From contig JAAUSP010000203.1 in NCBI GenBank assembly GCA_012032575.1, forward strand, positions 1-11,692: DNA of 11,692 nt, written 5' to 3'. This DNA is from Anaerolineales bacterium. Its GTDB lineage: Bacteria; Chloroflexota; Anaerolineae; 4572-78; J111. Positions 5,970 through 11,692 of this stretch are shown here, piece by piece. The position numbers were made by a program, and so were the translations under genes. How positions within the stretch are numbered: position 1 is the first letter of the stretch; each line of letters opens with the position of its first letter. Below the pieces are notes generated by a model. It was not told the origin of the DNA. It did no database searches and saw nothing but the letters and a program-made list of their open reading frames with translations.

Positions 5970-7406
5970 TTATACTTTGTTTCCCAAATCAGCAGTGATG
6001 TCGCGAAACTGCGCCAGCGCCGTTTCCAAATCCTCGACAATTTCCAATGCTAATTGGTCAAGATCGGGTGGAGCAGCCGTTTGTGTGACGCTGGTAGGGT
6101 CCAACCAGAAAATATCCAGATTGACCCGCTCACGGGCCAGCAGGGCTTCGTAGGTATAGCAGCGCCAGCGGCCCTGCGGATTCTCCGGCGACCAGGTGGG
6201 AGTCCGCTGGTGGCGGTTGGCCGGGTTGAAACAGGCTACAAAATCATCGAGGTCGGCTCGGCTGAGAGGGTTCTGCTTGAGGGTGAAGTTTTGGCCGGTA
6301 CGCAGATCGTAAATCCACAAGGTCTGGGTTTGGGGCGTCTCACCGGCTGGTCTGGCATCGAAAAAAAGCACGTTGGCCTTGATGCCCGCAGCGTAAAAGA
6401 TGCCGGTCGGCAGGCGTAATAGGGTGTGCACGTCGGCGGTGTGGAGCAGTTTGCGGCGGATGATTTCGCCCGCGCCGCCTTCAAACAGGACGTTGTCGGG
6501 CACAACCAGGGCGGCTTTGCCGTTTGGTTTGAGCAGGGTATGGACGTGCTGAAGAAAGTTGAGCTGCTTGTTACGGGTAGCCGCCCAAAAATCAGGCCGG
6601 ACAACCGTTCGGGCTTCCGGTGAAGAAACAGGGCTAAAGGTGACGCTGCTCTTTTTGCCAAAAGGCGGGTTGGTCAGCACCAGGTCAAACCACTCGCCGG
6701 GGTGGGCTAACAAGCTGTCCCCGACAACAACCGGGCTGTCCGGCGAGTCAGCGCCAATGCCGTGCAGGTAAAGGTTCATCAGGCACAGCCGGGCGGTTGC
6801 ATCCACAATTTCCCAGCCGCGCAAAGCCTCCTGACTGAGCGAATGATGCTTGAGCATGAACTCATGAGCCGCCAGCAAAAAGCCGCCGGTTCCCGCCGCC
6901 GGGTCGGCGATGCGCTGACCGGGAGCCGGCTGCATCACCTCGACGAGGGCCTGGATGAGCGGACGGGGGGTGAAATACTGGCCTGCACCGGAGCGGGTAT
7001 CCTGAGCATGTTTTTCCAGCAGCCCTTCATAAATCGCGGCCTTCACGTCGAGGCTGAGGCTGGTCCAGCTTTCCTGGTCAATCAGGGTCAGCAGCCGCTC
7101 CAGCTTGGCCGGGTCGCTGATTTTGCTGCGGGCCTGGCGAAAGATGGCCGCCACCAGCCCTGTGCCCTGGCCCAACTCGGCCAGGATGTGCCGATAATGG
7201 CGGTCCAGCGCCTCGCCCTTTAAGTGGATGAGGCTGGCCCAACTCAATTCGGGAGGAATGATTCCAGTCGGACTGCGTTCGCCGGCCATTTTGAGAAAGA
7301 GCAGATAGGTCAACTGCTCCAGATAATCGCCGTAGGAAACGCCGTCGTCGCGCAGAATATGGCAGTAGTTCCAGACCCGCTGGACAAGCGTGGAGATTTC
7401 AGACAT
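5970..7406 (-). CDS. hsdM: HsdM-type N6-adenine DNA methyltransferase, without HsdS/HsdR nearby
   Basis: This 478-residue protein has normal HsdM length. The helical N-terminal domain (about 1-135) includes YGDYLEQLTYLLFLKMAGER. GQYFTPRPL at 142-150 marks entry to the catalytic domain. SAM-binding motif I is DPAAGTGGF at 168-176 and catalytic motif IV is NPPF at 246-249, both intact. In type I systems HsdM pairs with a specificity subunit to methylate adenine. Neither hsdS nor hsdR is present on either side: downstream is the toxin-antitoxin pair, upstream a transporter. Either its partners lie elsewhere, it acts alone, or the operon was cut down. No clear Shine-Dalgarno precedes the ATG, which lies next to the repeat at 7417-7507. 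Confidence 0.88.
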   Translation of the reverse strand: MSEISTLVQRVWNYCHILRDDGVSYGDYLEQLTYLLFLKMAGERSPTGIIPPELSWASLIHLKGEALDRHYRHILAELGQGTGLVAAIFRQARSKISDPAKLERLLTLIDQESWTSLSLDVKAAIYEGLLEKHAQDTRSGAGQYFTPRPLIQALVEVMQPAPGQRIADPAAGTGGFLLAAHEFMLKHHSLSQEALRGWEIVDATARLCLMNLYLHGIGADSPDSPVVVGDSLLAHPGEWFDLVLTNPPFGKKSSVTFSPVSSPEARTVVRPDFWAATRNKQLNFLQHVHTLLKPNGKAALVVPDNVLFEGGAGEIIRRKLLHTADVHTLLRLPTGIFYAAGIKANVLFFDARPAGETPQTQTLWIYDLRTGQNFTLKQNPLSRADLDDFVACFNPANRHQRTPTWSPENPQGRWRCYTYEALLARERVNLDIFWLDPTSVTQTAAPPDLDQLALEIVEDLETALAQFRDITADLGNKV

Positions 7407-7416
7407 ACGATCGTGG

Positions 7417-7507
7417 TAATTGTGAATTGTGAATGATGAATTGTGAATTATGAACGGTCTGATATTTCATTAACCATTCACAATTCACAATTCACTATTG
7501 ACAATTA
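7417..7507. repeat. Imperfect inverted repeat built from ATTGTGA units
   Basis: The left arm (7417-7458) repeats GAATTGTGAAT-like units. The right arm (7473-7507) is close to its reverse complement, with a few mismatches and small gaps. It fills the space between the transporter stop (7509) and hsdM. It could fold in RNA from either strand, but no clear T run makes it a standard terminator. Confidence 0.75.
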
Positions 7508-7508
7508 G

Positions 7509-8463
7509 TCAGTTTTTTGTGACGACATAGGTATAACGCCGGGCCAGGGCGACTCCGGCCAGGGCCAGCAGGCCGCCGCCGAGTTGCAGCATGGTCAGGG
7601 TTTCGCCGAGTAAAAGCCAGGCAACCAGTAGAGCCAGCGGGGGGGTGAGGTTGGAGTAGAGCGAGGTGCGGGCGCTGCCCAGGCGGGACACGCCGAAGTT
7701 CCAGAAGAAGTAGGCCAGGGCGATGCTGAAAACGCCGGAGAAAACGAGCGCCCCCCAGGCCGTCAGCGAAACACTGCGCCACTCCAGTTGGAGCAGCGGC
7801 GGGATGGCCAGAATGACCAGCGGGATAATGCCCACCGCTGTGGTAAAACTGGTCACGGCGACGGGTGATATCACGCAGCAACCGCCGGCTGGCCAGGGTG
7901 TAGAGCGACCAGCACAGCGTCGCGGCCAGAATGAGGGCGTCGCCGGGCAGGGTGGTCCCGCCGAATTGAAGCTGGGCCTGCTGACCGCCCCCCCAAACAA
8001 TCAAAACAATGCCCGCCAGCGACAGCAGTACCCCCACCCAGCCGCCGAAAGTAATCTTTTCGGTCCCGGCCAGAGTTCCAATCAGGGCAACCCAGGCCGG
8101 GACGGTGGCTAAAATAAGCGCGGCGTTATCGGCGGTGGTGCGGACGATGCCGAAAATGAAACAAAGCTGATACGAGGTGTTGCCCAGCAGTCCCAAAATA
8201 ATCAGGCGGCCCAGGTGGTGGCGTTGAAATTTGAGCGAGTAGCCCAGCACCGGCACAAGGGCCAGCATCAGGCCGGCGGCCAGCAGCATCCGCAGGCCGT
8301 TGAAGGCCAGGGGCGGCAGTTCGACCAGGGCGAACTTGACCACCGAAAAGTTGACGGCCCAGAAAACGGTGGTCAGTACCAGCAGGCTGTCGGCCCAGCC
8401 GACATTTTGGGCGGGTGCAGACGTGTGCAAATCAGCCCGTCCCAAACTGGCGGTCGCCGGCAT
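7509..8463 (-). pseudogene. EamA/DMT-superfamily transporter with a one-base frameshift
   Basis: The two halves together give about 318 residues with roughly ten hydrophobic helices and two EamA repeats, typical of drug/metabolite transporters. The first half reads DSLLVLTTVFWAVNFSVVKF through WSLYTLASRRLLRD. The second, in another frame, reads SPVAVTSFTTAVGIIPLVIL to RRYTYVVTKN. The switch lies near 7866-7876 (CGTGATATCACCC on the minus strand) and is best explained by one extra base. ATG 8463 is the likely start, overlapping the end of upp by 32 bases; TTG 8430 is an alternative. The substrate cannot be predicted. The gene is either inactivated or mis-sequenced. Confidence 0.78.
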
Positions 8464-9058
8464 CGCCCAGACCGGGGACAATGTAGCCAATCTCGTTAAG
8501 CTTTTCGTCCACGGCGGCGATGTGAATATCCACATCGGGATGAGCTTCGTGCAGTGTTTGGATGCCTTCCGGTGCGGCGATGATGCCCATATATTTAATA
8601 CGCTGTGCGCCCCACTTTTTCAAAATATCAATGGTAGCCGAGGCTGAACCCCCGGTCGCCAGCATGGGGTCGAGCACAATACAGACCTGTACGGTCGGGG
8701 AGACGGGCAGTTTGTTATAATACTGCACCGGCTTGAGGGTGCGCTCATCGCGGAACAGGCCAATGTGCCAGACTTCGCTGCCGGGCATCATCTCCCACAC
8801 CCCTTCGACCATACCCAGGCCGGCCCGCAAGACCGGCACCAGGCCAATCTGCTCCTGCAAAAAAGCCCCCGGCGCCAGTCCCATCGGTGTTTCGACGGTG
8901 GTGGGCGCGAGGGCTAAATCGCGGGTAGCTTCGTAAGCTAACAAAATTGCAATTTCACGAATCAACTCGCGGAATTTTTTGGGCTTGGTCTCTTTAGCCC
9001 GCAAAATGGTCAGCTTATGCTTGACCAGGGGGTGAGTAGATTCGTACACATTTTTCAT
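8432..9058 (-). CDS. upp: Uracil phosphoribosyltransferase
   Basis: This cytoplasmic enzyme converts uracil and PRPP to UMP in pyrimidine salvage. The 208-residue length is standard. The PRPP-binding loop is [11 protein letters not shown] at about 129-139, and the uracil-binding C-terminal signature [13 protein letters not shown] runs 195-207. [16 protein letters not shown] at the N-terminus is also characteristic. ATG 9058 is preferred over an in-frame GTG at 9070 because GTGAGG then forms the ribosome-binding site 6-7 bases upstream. A good promoter (9118-9146) gives a leader of about 50 bases that contains a hairpin (9081-9105). The transporter gene overlaps its 3' end and is probably cotranscribed. 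Confidence 0.95.
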   Translation of the reverse strand: MKNVYESTHPLVKHKLTILRAKETKPKKFRELIREIAILLAYEATRDLALAPTTVETPMGLAPGAFLQEQIGLVPVLRAGLGMVEGVWEMMPGSEVWHIGLFRDERTLKPVQYYNKLPVSPTVQVCIVLDPMLATGGSASATIDILKKWGAQRIKYMGIIAAPEGIQTLHEAHPDVDIHIAAVDEKLNEIGYIVPGLGDAGDRQFGTG

Positions 9059-9080
9059 TTTTGGCCTCACGCAGTTTAGA

Positions 9081-9105
9081 GTCAGCCAGCCATCAAGTGG
9101 CTGAC
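9081..9105 (-). promoter_or_regulatory. Hairpin in the upp leader
   Basis: GTCAGCCA (9081-9088) and TGGCTGAC (9098-9105) form an exact 8-bp stem with a 9-base loop, inside the predicted 5' untranslated region of upp. No T run follows, so it is not a plain terminator. It might bind a regulator or stabilise the mRNA. Confidence 0.5.
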
Positions 9106-9117
9106 AGCTAAGGAGCC

Positions 9118-9146
9118 ATTATAAACCGGGCAAAGGTAAATGACAA
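9118..9146 (-). promoter_or_regulatory. Sigma-70-type promoter of upp
   Basis: On the minus strand TTGTCA (9146-9141) and a perfect TATAAT (9123-9118) are exactly 17 bases apart. The expected start is near 9111, about 50 bases before the upp ATG. Confidence 0.75.
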
Positions 9147-9149
9147 AGA

Positions 9150-9224
9150 GGGAGTAAGGAGTAGGGAGTAAGGAGTAGGGAGTAAGGGGTATAGTTTATA
9201 TTCTACTTCTTACTTCTTACTCCC
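9150..9224. repeat. Tandem 14-bp repeats with inverted partner between divergent promoters
   Basis: GGGAGTAAGGAGTA occurs twice in full (9150-9163, 9164-9177) and once in part. After a short AT-rich spacer, TACTTCTTACTTCTTACTCCC-like sequence (9204-9224) forms an imperfect inverted partner. It occupies the gap between the upp and tatA promoters. Confidence 0.75.
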
Positions 9225-9234
9225 TTCTTCCCTT

Positions 9235-9263
9235 TTGCCACCGGCTTGGCTCAATGCTATAAT
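9235..9263 (+). promoter_or_regulatory. Sigma-70-type promoter of tatA genes
   Basis: TTGCCA (9235-9240) and a perfect TATAAT (9258-9263) are 17 bases apart. They lie about 37 bases before the first tatA ATG, which has a perfect AAGGAGG (9288-9294). Confidence 0.75.
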
Positions 9264-9299
9264 ACAAGTAACCGTATTGTTAAACATAAGGAGGATGGT

Positions 9300-9488
9300 A
9301 TGAACTTTGGTACCCTGGGTGGATGGGAGTGGATTATTATCCTGGTGATTGTTATTATTGTTTTTGGCGTGGGGAAATTGCCCCAAGTGGGCGGGGCGAT
9401 TGGCAAATCTATCCGTGAATTCCGCGAAGCTTCGAGCAGCCCCAAAGAGAAAGAGGCCGGCGAGGCCCCCGATCAGAGCAAAGCCTGA
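9300..9488 (+). CDS. tatA: TatA-family twin-arginine translocase subunit, copy 1
   Basis: This 62-residue protein is a pore-forming component of the Tat system that exports folded proteins. It has the family layout: one N-terminal membrane helix (WEWIIILVIVIIVFGVGKLP), the FGxxKLP hinge, an amphipathic helix (GGAIGKSIREFREA) and a charged tail. ATG 9300 is chosen because AAGGAGG ends 5 bases upstream; an earlier start would lie in the promoter. A Glu precedes the helix, so TatA and TatE/TatB-like roles cannot be fully separated, but the short tail favours TatA. No tatC is present in the window. It is followed by a near-identical copy, evidently a tandem duplication. Confidence 0.92.
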   Translation: MNFGTLGGWEWIIILVIVIIVFGVGKLPQVGGAIGKSIREFREASSSPKEKEAGEAPDQSKA

Positions 9489-9519
9489 TCAGGTTAGCCG
9501 TACGATTTTTAGAGGTAGC

Positions 9520-9560
9520 AGGGCAATAGAGTCGAAATAAAGCCCTGTCTATTCTCTATT
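9520..9560 (+). promoter_or_regulatory. Possible pseudoknot-like structure between the tatA copies
   Basis: CAGGGC (9520-9525) can pair with GCCCTG (9542-9547), and AATAGAG (9526-9532) with CTCTATT (9554-9560). The interleaved order would form an H-type pseudoknot just upstream of the second copy's ribosome-binding site (9566-9572). Such short matches could be chance. Confidence 0.3.
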
Positions 9561-9578
9561 ATTTTAGAGGAGTATCTT

Positions 9579-9770
9579 ATGAGATTCGGCGGTTTGGGTG
9601 GTTGGGAATGGATTATCATTTTGGTGATTGTCATCATTGTTTTTGGGGTCGGTAAATTGCCTCAAATTGGTTCCGCTTTGGGTCAATCTATCCGGGAGTT
9701 CCGTGAGGCAACAACCAAAAAGGATGATGATCCAAATCCTGATGAATCTACCGGTGAGATTAAAGCTTAA
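9579..9770 (+). CDS. tatA: TatA-family twin-arginine translocase subunit, copy 2
   Basis: The product has 63 residues and nearly the same membrane helix and hinge as copy 1 (GGWEWIIILVIVIIVFGVGK then LPQ), with an amphipathic helix SALGQSIREFREA. The tails differ: this one is Asp/Glu-rich (KKDDDPNPDES). AGAGGAG lies 6 bases before the ATG. Ninety bases separate it from copy 1, with no clear terminator between, so the two are probably one transcript ending at the strong hairpin 9794-9827. Divergent tails may mean different partners or simply drift. Confidence 0.92.
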   Translation: MRFGGLGGWEWIIILVIVIIVFGVGKLPQIGSALGQSIREFREATTKKDDDPNPDESTGEIKA

Positions 9771-9793
9771 AAAGCTTTTTGTCTAAAAGGGTC

Positions 9794-9827
9794 AAAAGTG
9801 CAGTCTGTGAGCAGACTGCACTTTTTT
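9794..9827 (+). terminator. Strong rho-independent terminator after the tatA pair
   Basis: AAAAGTGCAGTCTG (9794-9807) pairs perfectly with CAGACTGCACTTTT (9812-9825) around a TGAG loop, and the T run continues to 9827. The A run on the left allows some function for the converging minus strand gene as well. Confidence 0.9.
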
Positions 9828-9841
9828 ATTTACTCAGAATT

Positions 9842-9932
9842 GTATCTTCTCAATAATTGGGGTAGGGGCACGGCCTTGCGCCTGCCCCAGGGGGCGAACC
9901 CTTGCGGTCGCCCCTACATATTGATAAGATAC
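9842..9932. repeat. 91-bp nested palindromic element (MITE/REP-like)
   Basis: Outer arms GTATCTTCTCAATA (9842-9855) and TATTGATAAGATAC (9919-9932) match at 13 of 14 positions. An inner pair, GTAGGGGC (9862-9869) and GCCCCTAC (9910-9917), is exact. The GC-rich centre reads like a widespread bacterial intergenic repeat. The element abuts the stop codon of the next minus-strand gene (9933-9935). No clear target duplication was found. Confidence 0.7.
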
Positions 9933-10340
9933 TCAAAATTCTTTAAAGACTTTAGCCAGCGAGTCGCCGTAGACCGACAAATCCCACTCGCAAAAGTAGC
10001 CAAAGGGAGTTTGCCATACCTGGTAGCCGGTGCTGCGGAGGCGTTGTTCCAGGCCCGTCAGCAGGGCCTGGGCAAATTCCGGCGAGGCCGTCGAACCGGA
10101 GAGGTGGGTAAAGGAATGCAGGACAATGTGTTTGAGCTGGCGTTTGTTGGCCAGCCATTTGATCTGCTTGACCACCTTTGTTTCCAGGCCGGGCTTGGCT
10201 TCGTCTTCGGCTTCGGCGTGCAGAAAGACAACAACGGTTTCCGGCACAGTCTCAGCCACGTCCTGATCGGGTACGGAATCAAGGGTTTTGGAGAAGGATT
10301 TCCAGTAAAACTGTTTGGCTTGAAAGAGAAGTAGTTTCAT
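9933..10340 (-). CDS. Stand-alone archaeal-type ThrRS editing-domain protein
   Basis: This 135-residue protein resembles the N-terminal editing domain of archaeal threonyl-tRNA synthetase (tRNA-Thr_ED, a D-aminoacyl-tRNA deacylase fold). There it removes serine wrongly attached to tRNA-Thr. Matching features are the short N-terminal strand MKLLLFQAK, HSFTHLS at 75-81 (cf. FAHLS, conserved His), and PFGYFCEWDLSVYGDSLAKVF from 112 (cf. PFGYYKAFKIS...GHPLAE, recalled for Pyrococcus). The usual Tyr-Lys after PFGY is Phe-Cys here, so the catalytic Lys appears missing. No synthetase domains follow. It was probably once directly downstream of asnS before a MITE inserted. No clear Shine-Dalgarno is visible. 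Function could be trans-editing, altered specificity, or another role. Confidence 0.72.
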   Translation of the reverse strand: MKLLLFQAKQFYWKSFSKTLDSVPDQDVAETVPETVVVFLHAEAEDEAKPGLETKVVKQIKWLANKRQLKHIVLHSFTHLSGSTASPEFAQALLTGLEQRLRSTGYQVWQTPFGYFCEWDLSVYGDSLAKVFKEF

Positions 10341-10356
10341 TGCCGAATTTTAATTA

Positions 10357-10491
10357 CAGGAGTTACGCGGTGTACATGTCATTTCGAGGCCAGAGGCCGA
10401 GAAATCCCTCAAAACTCCTCTGGCAAGACGAGGTGTTAGGGATTTCTCCCTTCGGTCGAATGATATGCTTAGGCTCACTGCGTAAGTCCTG
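10357..10491. mobile_element. 135-bp MITE with 16-bp terminal inverted repeats and 7-bp target duplication
   Basis: The ends CAGGAGTTACGCGGTG (10357-10372) and CACTGCGTAAGTCCTG (10476-10491) are inverted copies matching 14 of 16. TTAATTA flanks both sides (10350-10356 and 10492-10498), as expected for a target-site duplication. The interior holds a second inverted pair (TCATTTCGA / TCGAATGA and GAGAAATCCCT / AGGGATTTCTC) and no coding capacity, so a transposase must act in trans. The right duplication contains the asnS stop codon. Confidence 0.85.
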
Positions 10492-10495
10492 TTAA

Positions 10496-11692
10496 TTACG
10501 GATACACCCGCCCCAGCGTCCGCGGAAACGGGTTGGTCTCGCGGACGTGGTGGATGCCGGCAATCCAGGCAACCGTGCGCTCCACGCCGAGGCCGAAGCC
10601 GCTGTGGGGCACGCTGCCGTAACGGCGCAGGTCAATGTACCACTTGAAAGCTTCGGGCGGGAGTTTGTGCTGGTGAATACGTTCCAGCAGCAGATTGGGG
10701 TCGCTGATGCGCTCGCTGCCGCCGGTGATTTCGCCGTAGCCTTCGGGGGCGAGCATATCCACGCTTTTGCAGACTTCGGGGCGGTTGGGCCAGGGTTCCA
10801 TGTAAAACGCCTTGGCGATGGTTGGGAAGCCGTAAACAAAGATGGGTTTATCGAACTGCTGGGTCAGTGCGGTTTCATGCGGGCTGCCGAAATCCTGGCC
10901 CCACTCGATGGCGAGCAGTTCTTTTTGCTCCGGGTCGTTGGTTTCGGCCCGGATTTTGGTAATACGCTCCACGGCCTCATCATAAGAAATGCGGGGAAAA
11001 GGCGGGGTGACGCGCTGCAATGCGCTCGTATCTCGCTCCAGCACGGCCAGTTCGTTGGCTCGTTCTTCCAGGCAGCGCTGGACGATGTAACTCATAAACT
11101 CCTCTTCCATCGCCATCAGGCCATCCAGATCACAAAAAGCCATCTCCGGCTCCAGCATCCAGAATTCGGTCATGTGGCGGCGGGTCTTGCTCTTTTCGGC
11201 CCGGAAGGTCGGCCCAAAGCAGTAGACCTTGCCAAAGGAGTAAATATTGGCCTCGTTGTAAAGCTGGCCGGTTTGAGCCAGGTAGACCTTGTCGCCAAAG
11301 TAATCCACCTCAAACAGGGTACTGGTGCCCTCGCCCGCCGCCGGGGTGAGGATGGGCGTGGACATTTCCAGGTAGTCGTGGCTGTCCAGCCAGTCGCGGC
11401 AGGCCCGCATCACCGTGGCCCGCAGGCGCAGAATGGCCCACTGCAAACGGCTGCGAATCCAGAGGTGGCGGTTTTCCAGCAGAAATTCCACCCCGTGCTC
11501 TTTGGGGGTGATCGGATATTCTTCGGCAATCTGGACCACTTGCAGGCTCGTCGCGTCCACTTCATAGCCGCCCGGCACCCCCGGCGCACGCGGATTTCTT
11601 TGACCGTACCCTGCACAATCAGCGCCGACTCCTGGGTCAGCCGTTTGCCGGCCTCGAAACCTCATCCGGCACGTTGCCTCGAAAGAGCACGG
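10496..11692 (-). CDS. asnS: Asparaginyl-tRNA synthetase, 5' end cut by window and with two frameshifts
   Basis: This class II synthetase charges tRNA-Asn in the cytoplasm. Motif 2 is [20 protein letters not shown], where EFWMLEPE favours AsnRS over AspRS. Motif 3 is [15 protein letters not shown]. The C-terminus ends [14 protein letters not shown]. The reliable frame runs from about 11595 down to the TAA at 10496. Further upstream, similarity continues in other frames. [15 protein letters not shown] should join [17 protein letters not shown] sequence near 11592-11602. [10 protein letters not shown] should join [11 protein letters not shown] near 11658-11662. Each join needs one added base, and this N-terminal region is the anticodon-binding OB fold. 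Two deletions so close to the edge suggest sequencing error, since the gene is normally essential. The true start lies outside the window. Confidence 0.9.
   Translation of the reverse strand, partial: PCSFEATCRMRFRGRQTADPGVGADCAGYGQRNPRAPGVPGGYEVDATSLQVVQIAEEYPITPKEHGVEFLLENRHLWIRSRLQWAILRLRATVMRACRDWLDSHDYLEMSTPILTPAAGEGTSTLFEVDYFGDKVYLAQTGQLYNEANIYSFGKVYCFGPTFRAEKSKTRRHMTEFWMLEPEMAFCDLDGLMAMEEEFMSYIVQRCLEERANELAVLERDTSALQRVTPPFPRISYDEAVERITKIRAETNDPEQKELLAIEWGQDFGSPHETALTQQFDKPIFVYGFPTIAKAFYMEPWPNRPEVCKSVDMLAPEGYGEITGGSERISDPNLLLERIHQHKLPPEAFKWYIDLRRYGSVPHSGFGLGVERTVAWIAGIHHVRETNPFPRTLGRVYP

Noticed and set aside
5970..7406. Plus-strand open frames opposite hsdM
   Set aside because: They arise from GC-rich codon bias on the other strand. 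The HsdM frame is continuous with intact motifs.
7417..7507. Intrinsic terminator between the transporter and hsdM
   Set aside because: The inverted repeat is AT-rich with mismatches and has no clear U tract. It is better described as a simple repeat.
8464..8535. Earlier start of the EamA gene at 8535
   Set aside because: It would overlap upp by more than 100 bases and adds non-hydrophobic residues not expected for the family.
9150..9224. CRISPR array
   Set aside because: The repeats are 14 bp, contiguous and without unique spacers, and no cas genes are present.
9246..9299. Earlier start for the first tatA gene
   Set aside because: It would begin upstream of the -10 box, while ATG 9300 follows a perfect AAGGAGG and gives the standard TatA N-terminus.

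Overview
The window looks like the right-hand end of an integrated mobile element followed by ordinary chromosome. The source is probably a Chloroflexota (Anaerolineae-like) bacterium. That guess rests on the gene style (tandem tatA genes, a stand-alone archaeal-type threonyl-tRNA editing domain, an AsnRS ending in a PFPRT...RVYP tail) and on many short palindromic intergenic repeats. It is an inference from sequence character, not from a marker gene.

Left part (1-5254), candidate integrative element. A tight plus-strand operon (67-3451) encodes a soluble FtsK/TcpA-type DNA-pumping ATPase and four small products that each look membrane-bound: a two-helix protein, a YdjM-like membrane metal hydrolase, a zinc ribbon joined to two helices, and a 54-residue two-helix protein. 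Neighbouring genes overlap by 1, 4, 8 and 4 bases, and a hairpin terminator follows. A small Cys-rich gene may lie on the opposite strand there. Next come a tyrosine recombinase broken by a -1 shift in a C-rich tract and a convergent hicA-hicB toxin-antitoxin pair with a perfect 20-bp palindrome at its promoter. At 5230-5254 lies what looks like the 3' end of a tRNA gene (canonical T-loop through CCA), followed by a plus-strand terminator with no plus-strand gene to serve. I read this as the distal attachment site of the element. The intact tRNA would lie left of the window.

Middle part (5355-8463), minus strand. It holds a RelE/ParE-type toxin with its antitoxin, an HsdM-type DNA methyltransferase without HsdS or HsdR in the window, a simple-sequence inverted repeat, and a DMT/EamA transporter gene carrying a one-base frameshift.

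Right part (8432-11692), housekeeping genes. upp (uracil salvage, minus) and tatA (plus) diverge from two good sigma-70-type promoters that flank a simple-repeat hairpin. Two tandem tatA copies end in a strong terminator. A 91-bp palindromic element follows, then a free-standing ThrRS editing-domain gene, a 135-bp MITE with 16-bp inverted ends and a 7-bp target duplication, and asnS, which runs off the right edge. Removing the MITE and one target copy places the editing-domain gene about 13 bases after asnS, so the MITE apparently split an aminoacyl-tRNA quality-control operon. asnS also carries two one-base deletions in its last ~100 bases, which suggests poor sequence quality at a contig edge.
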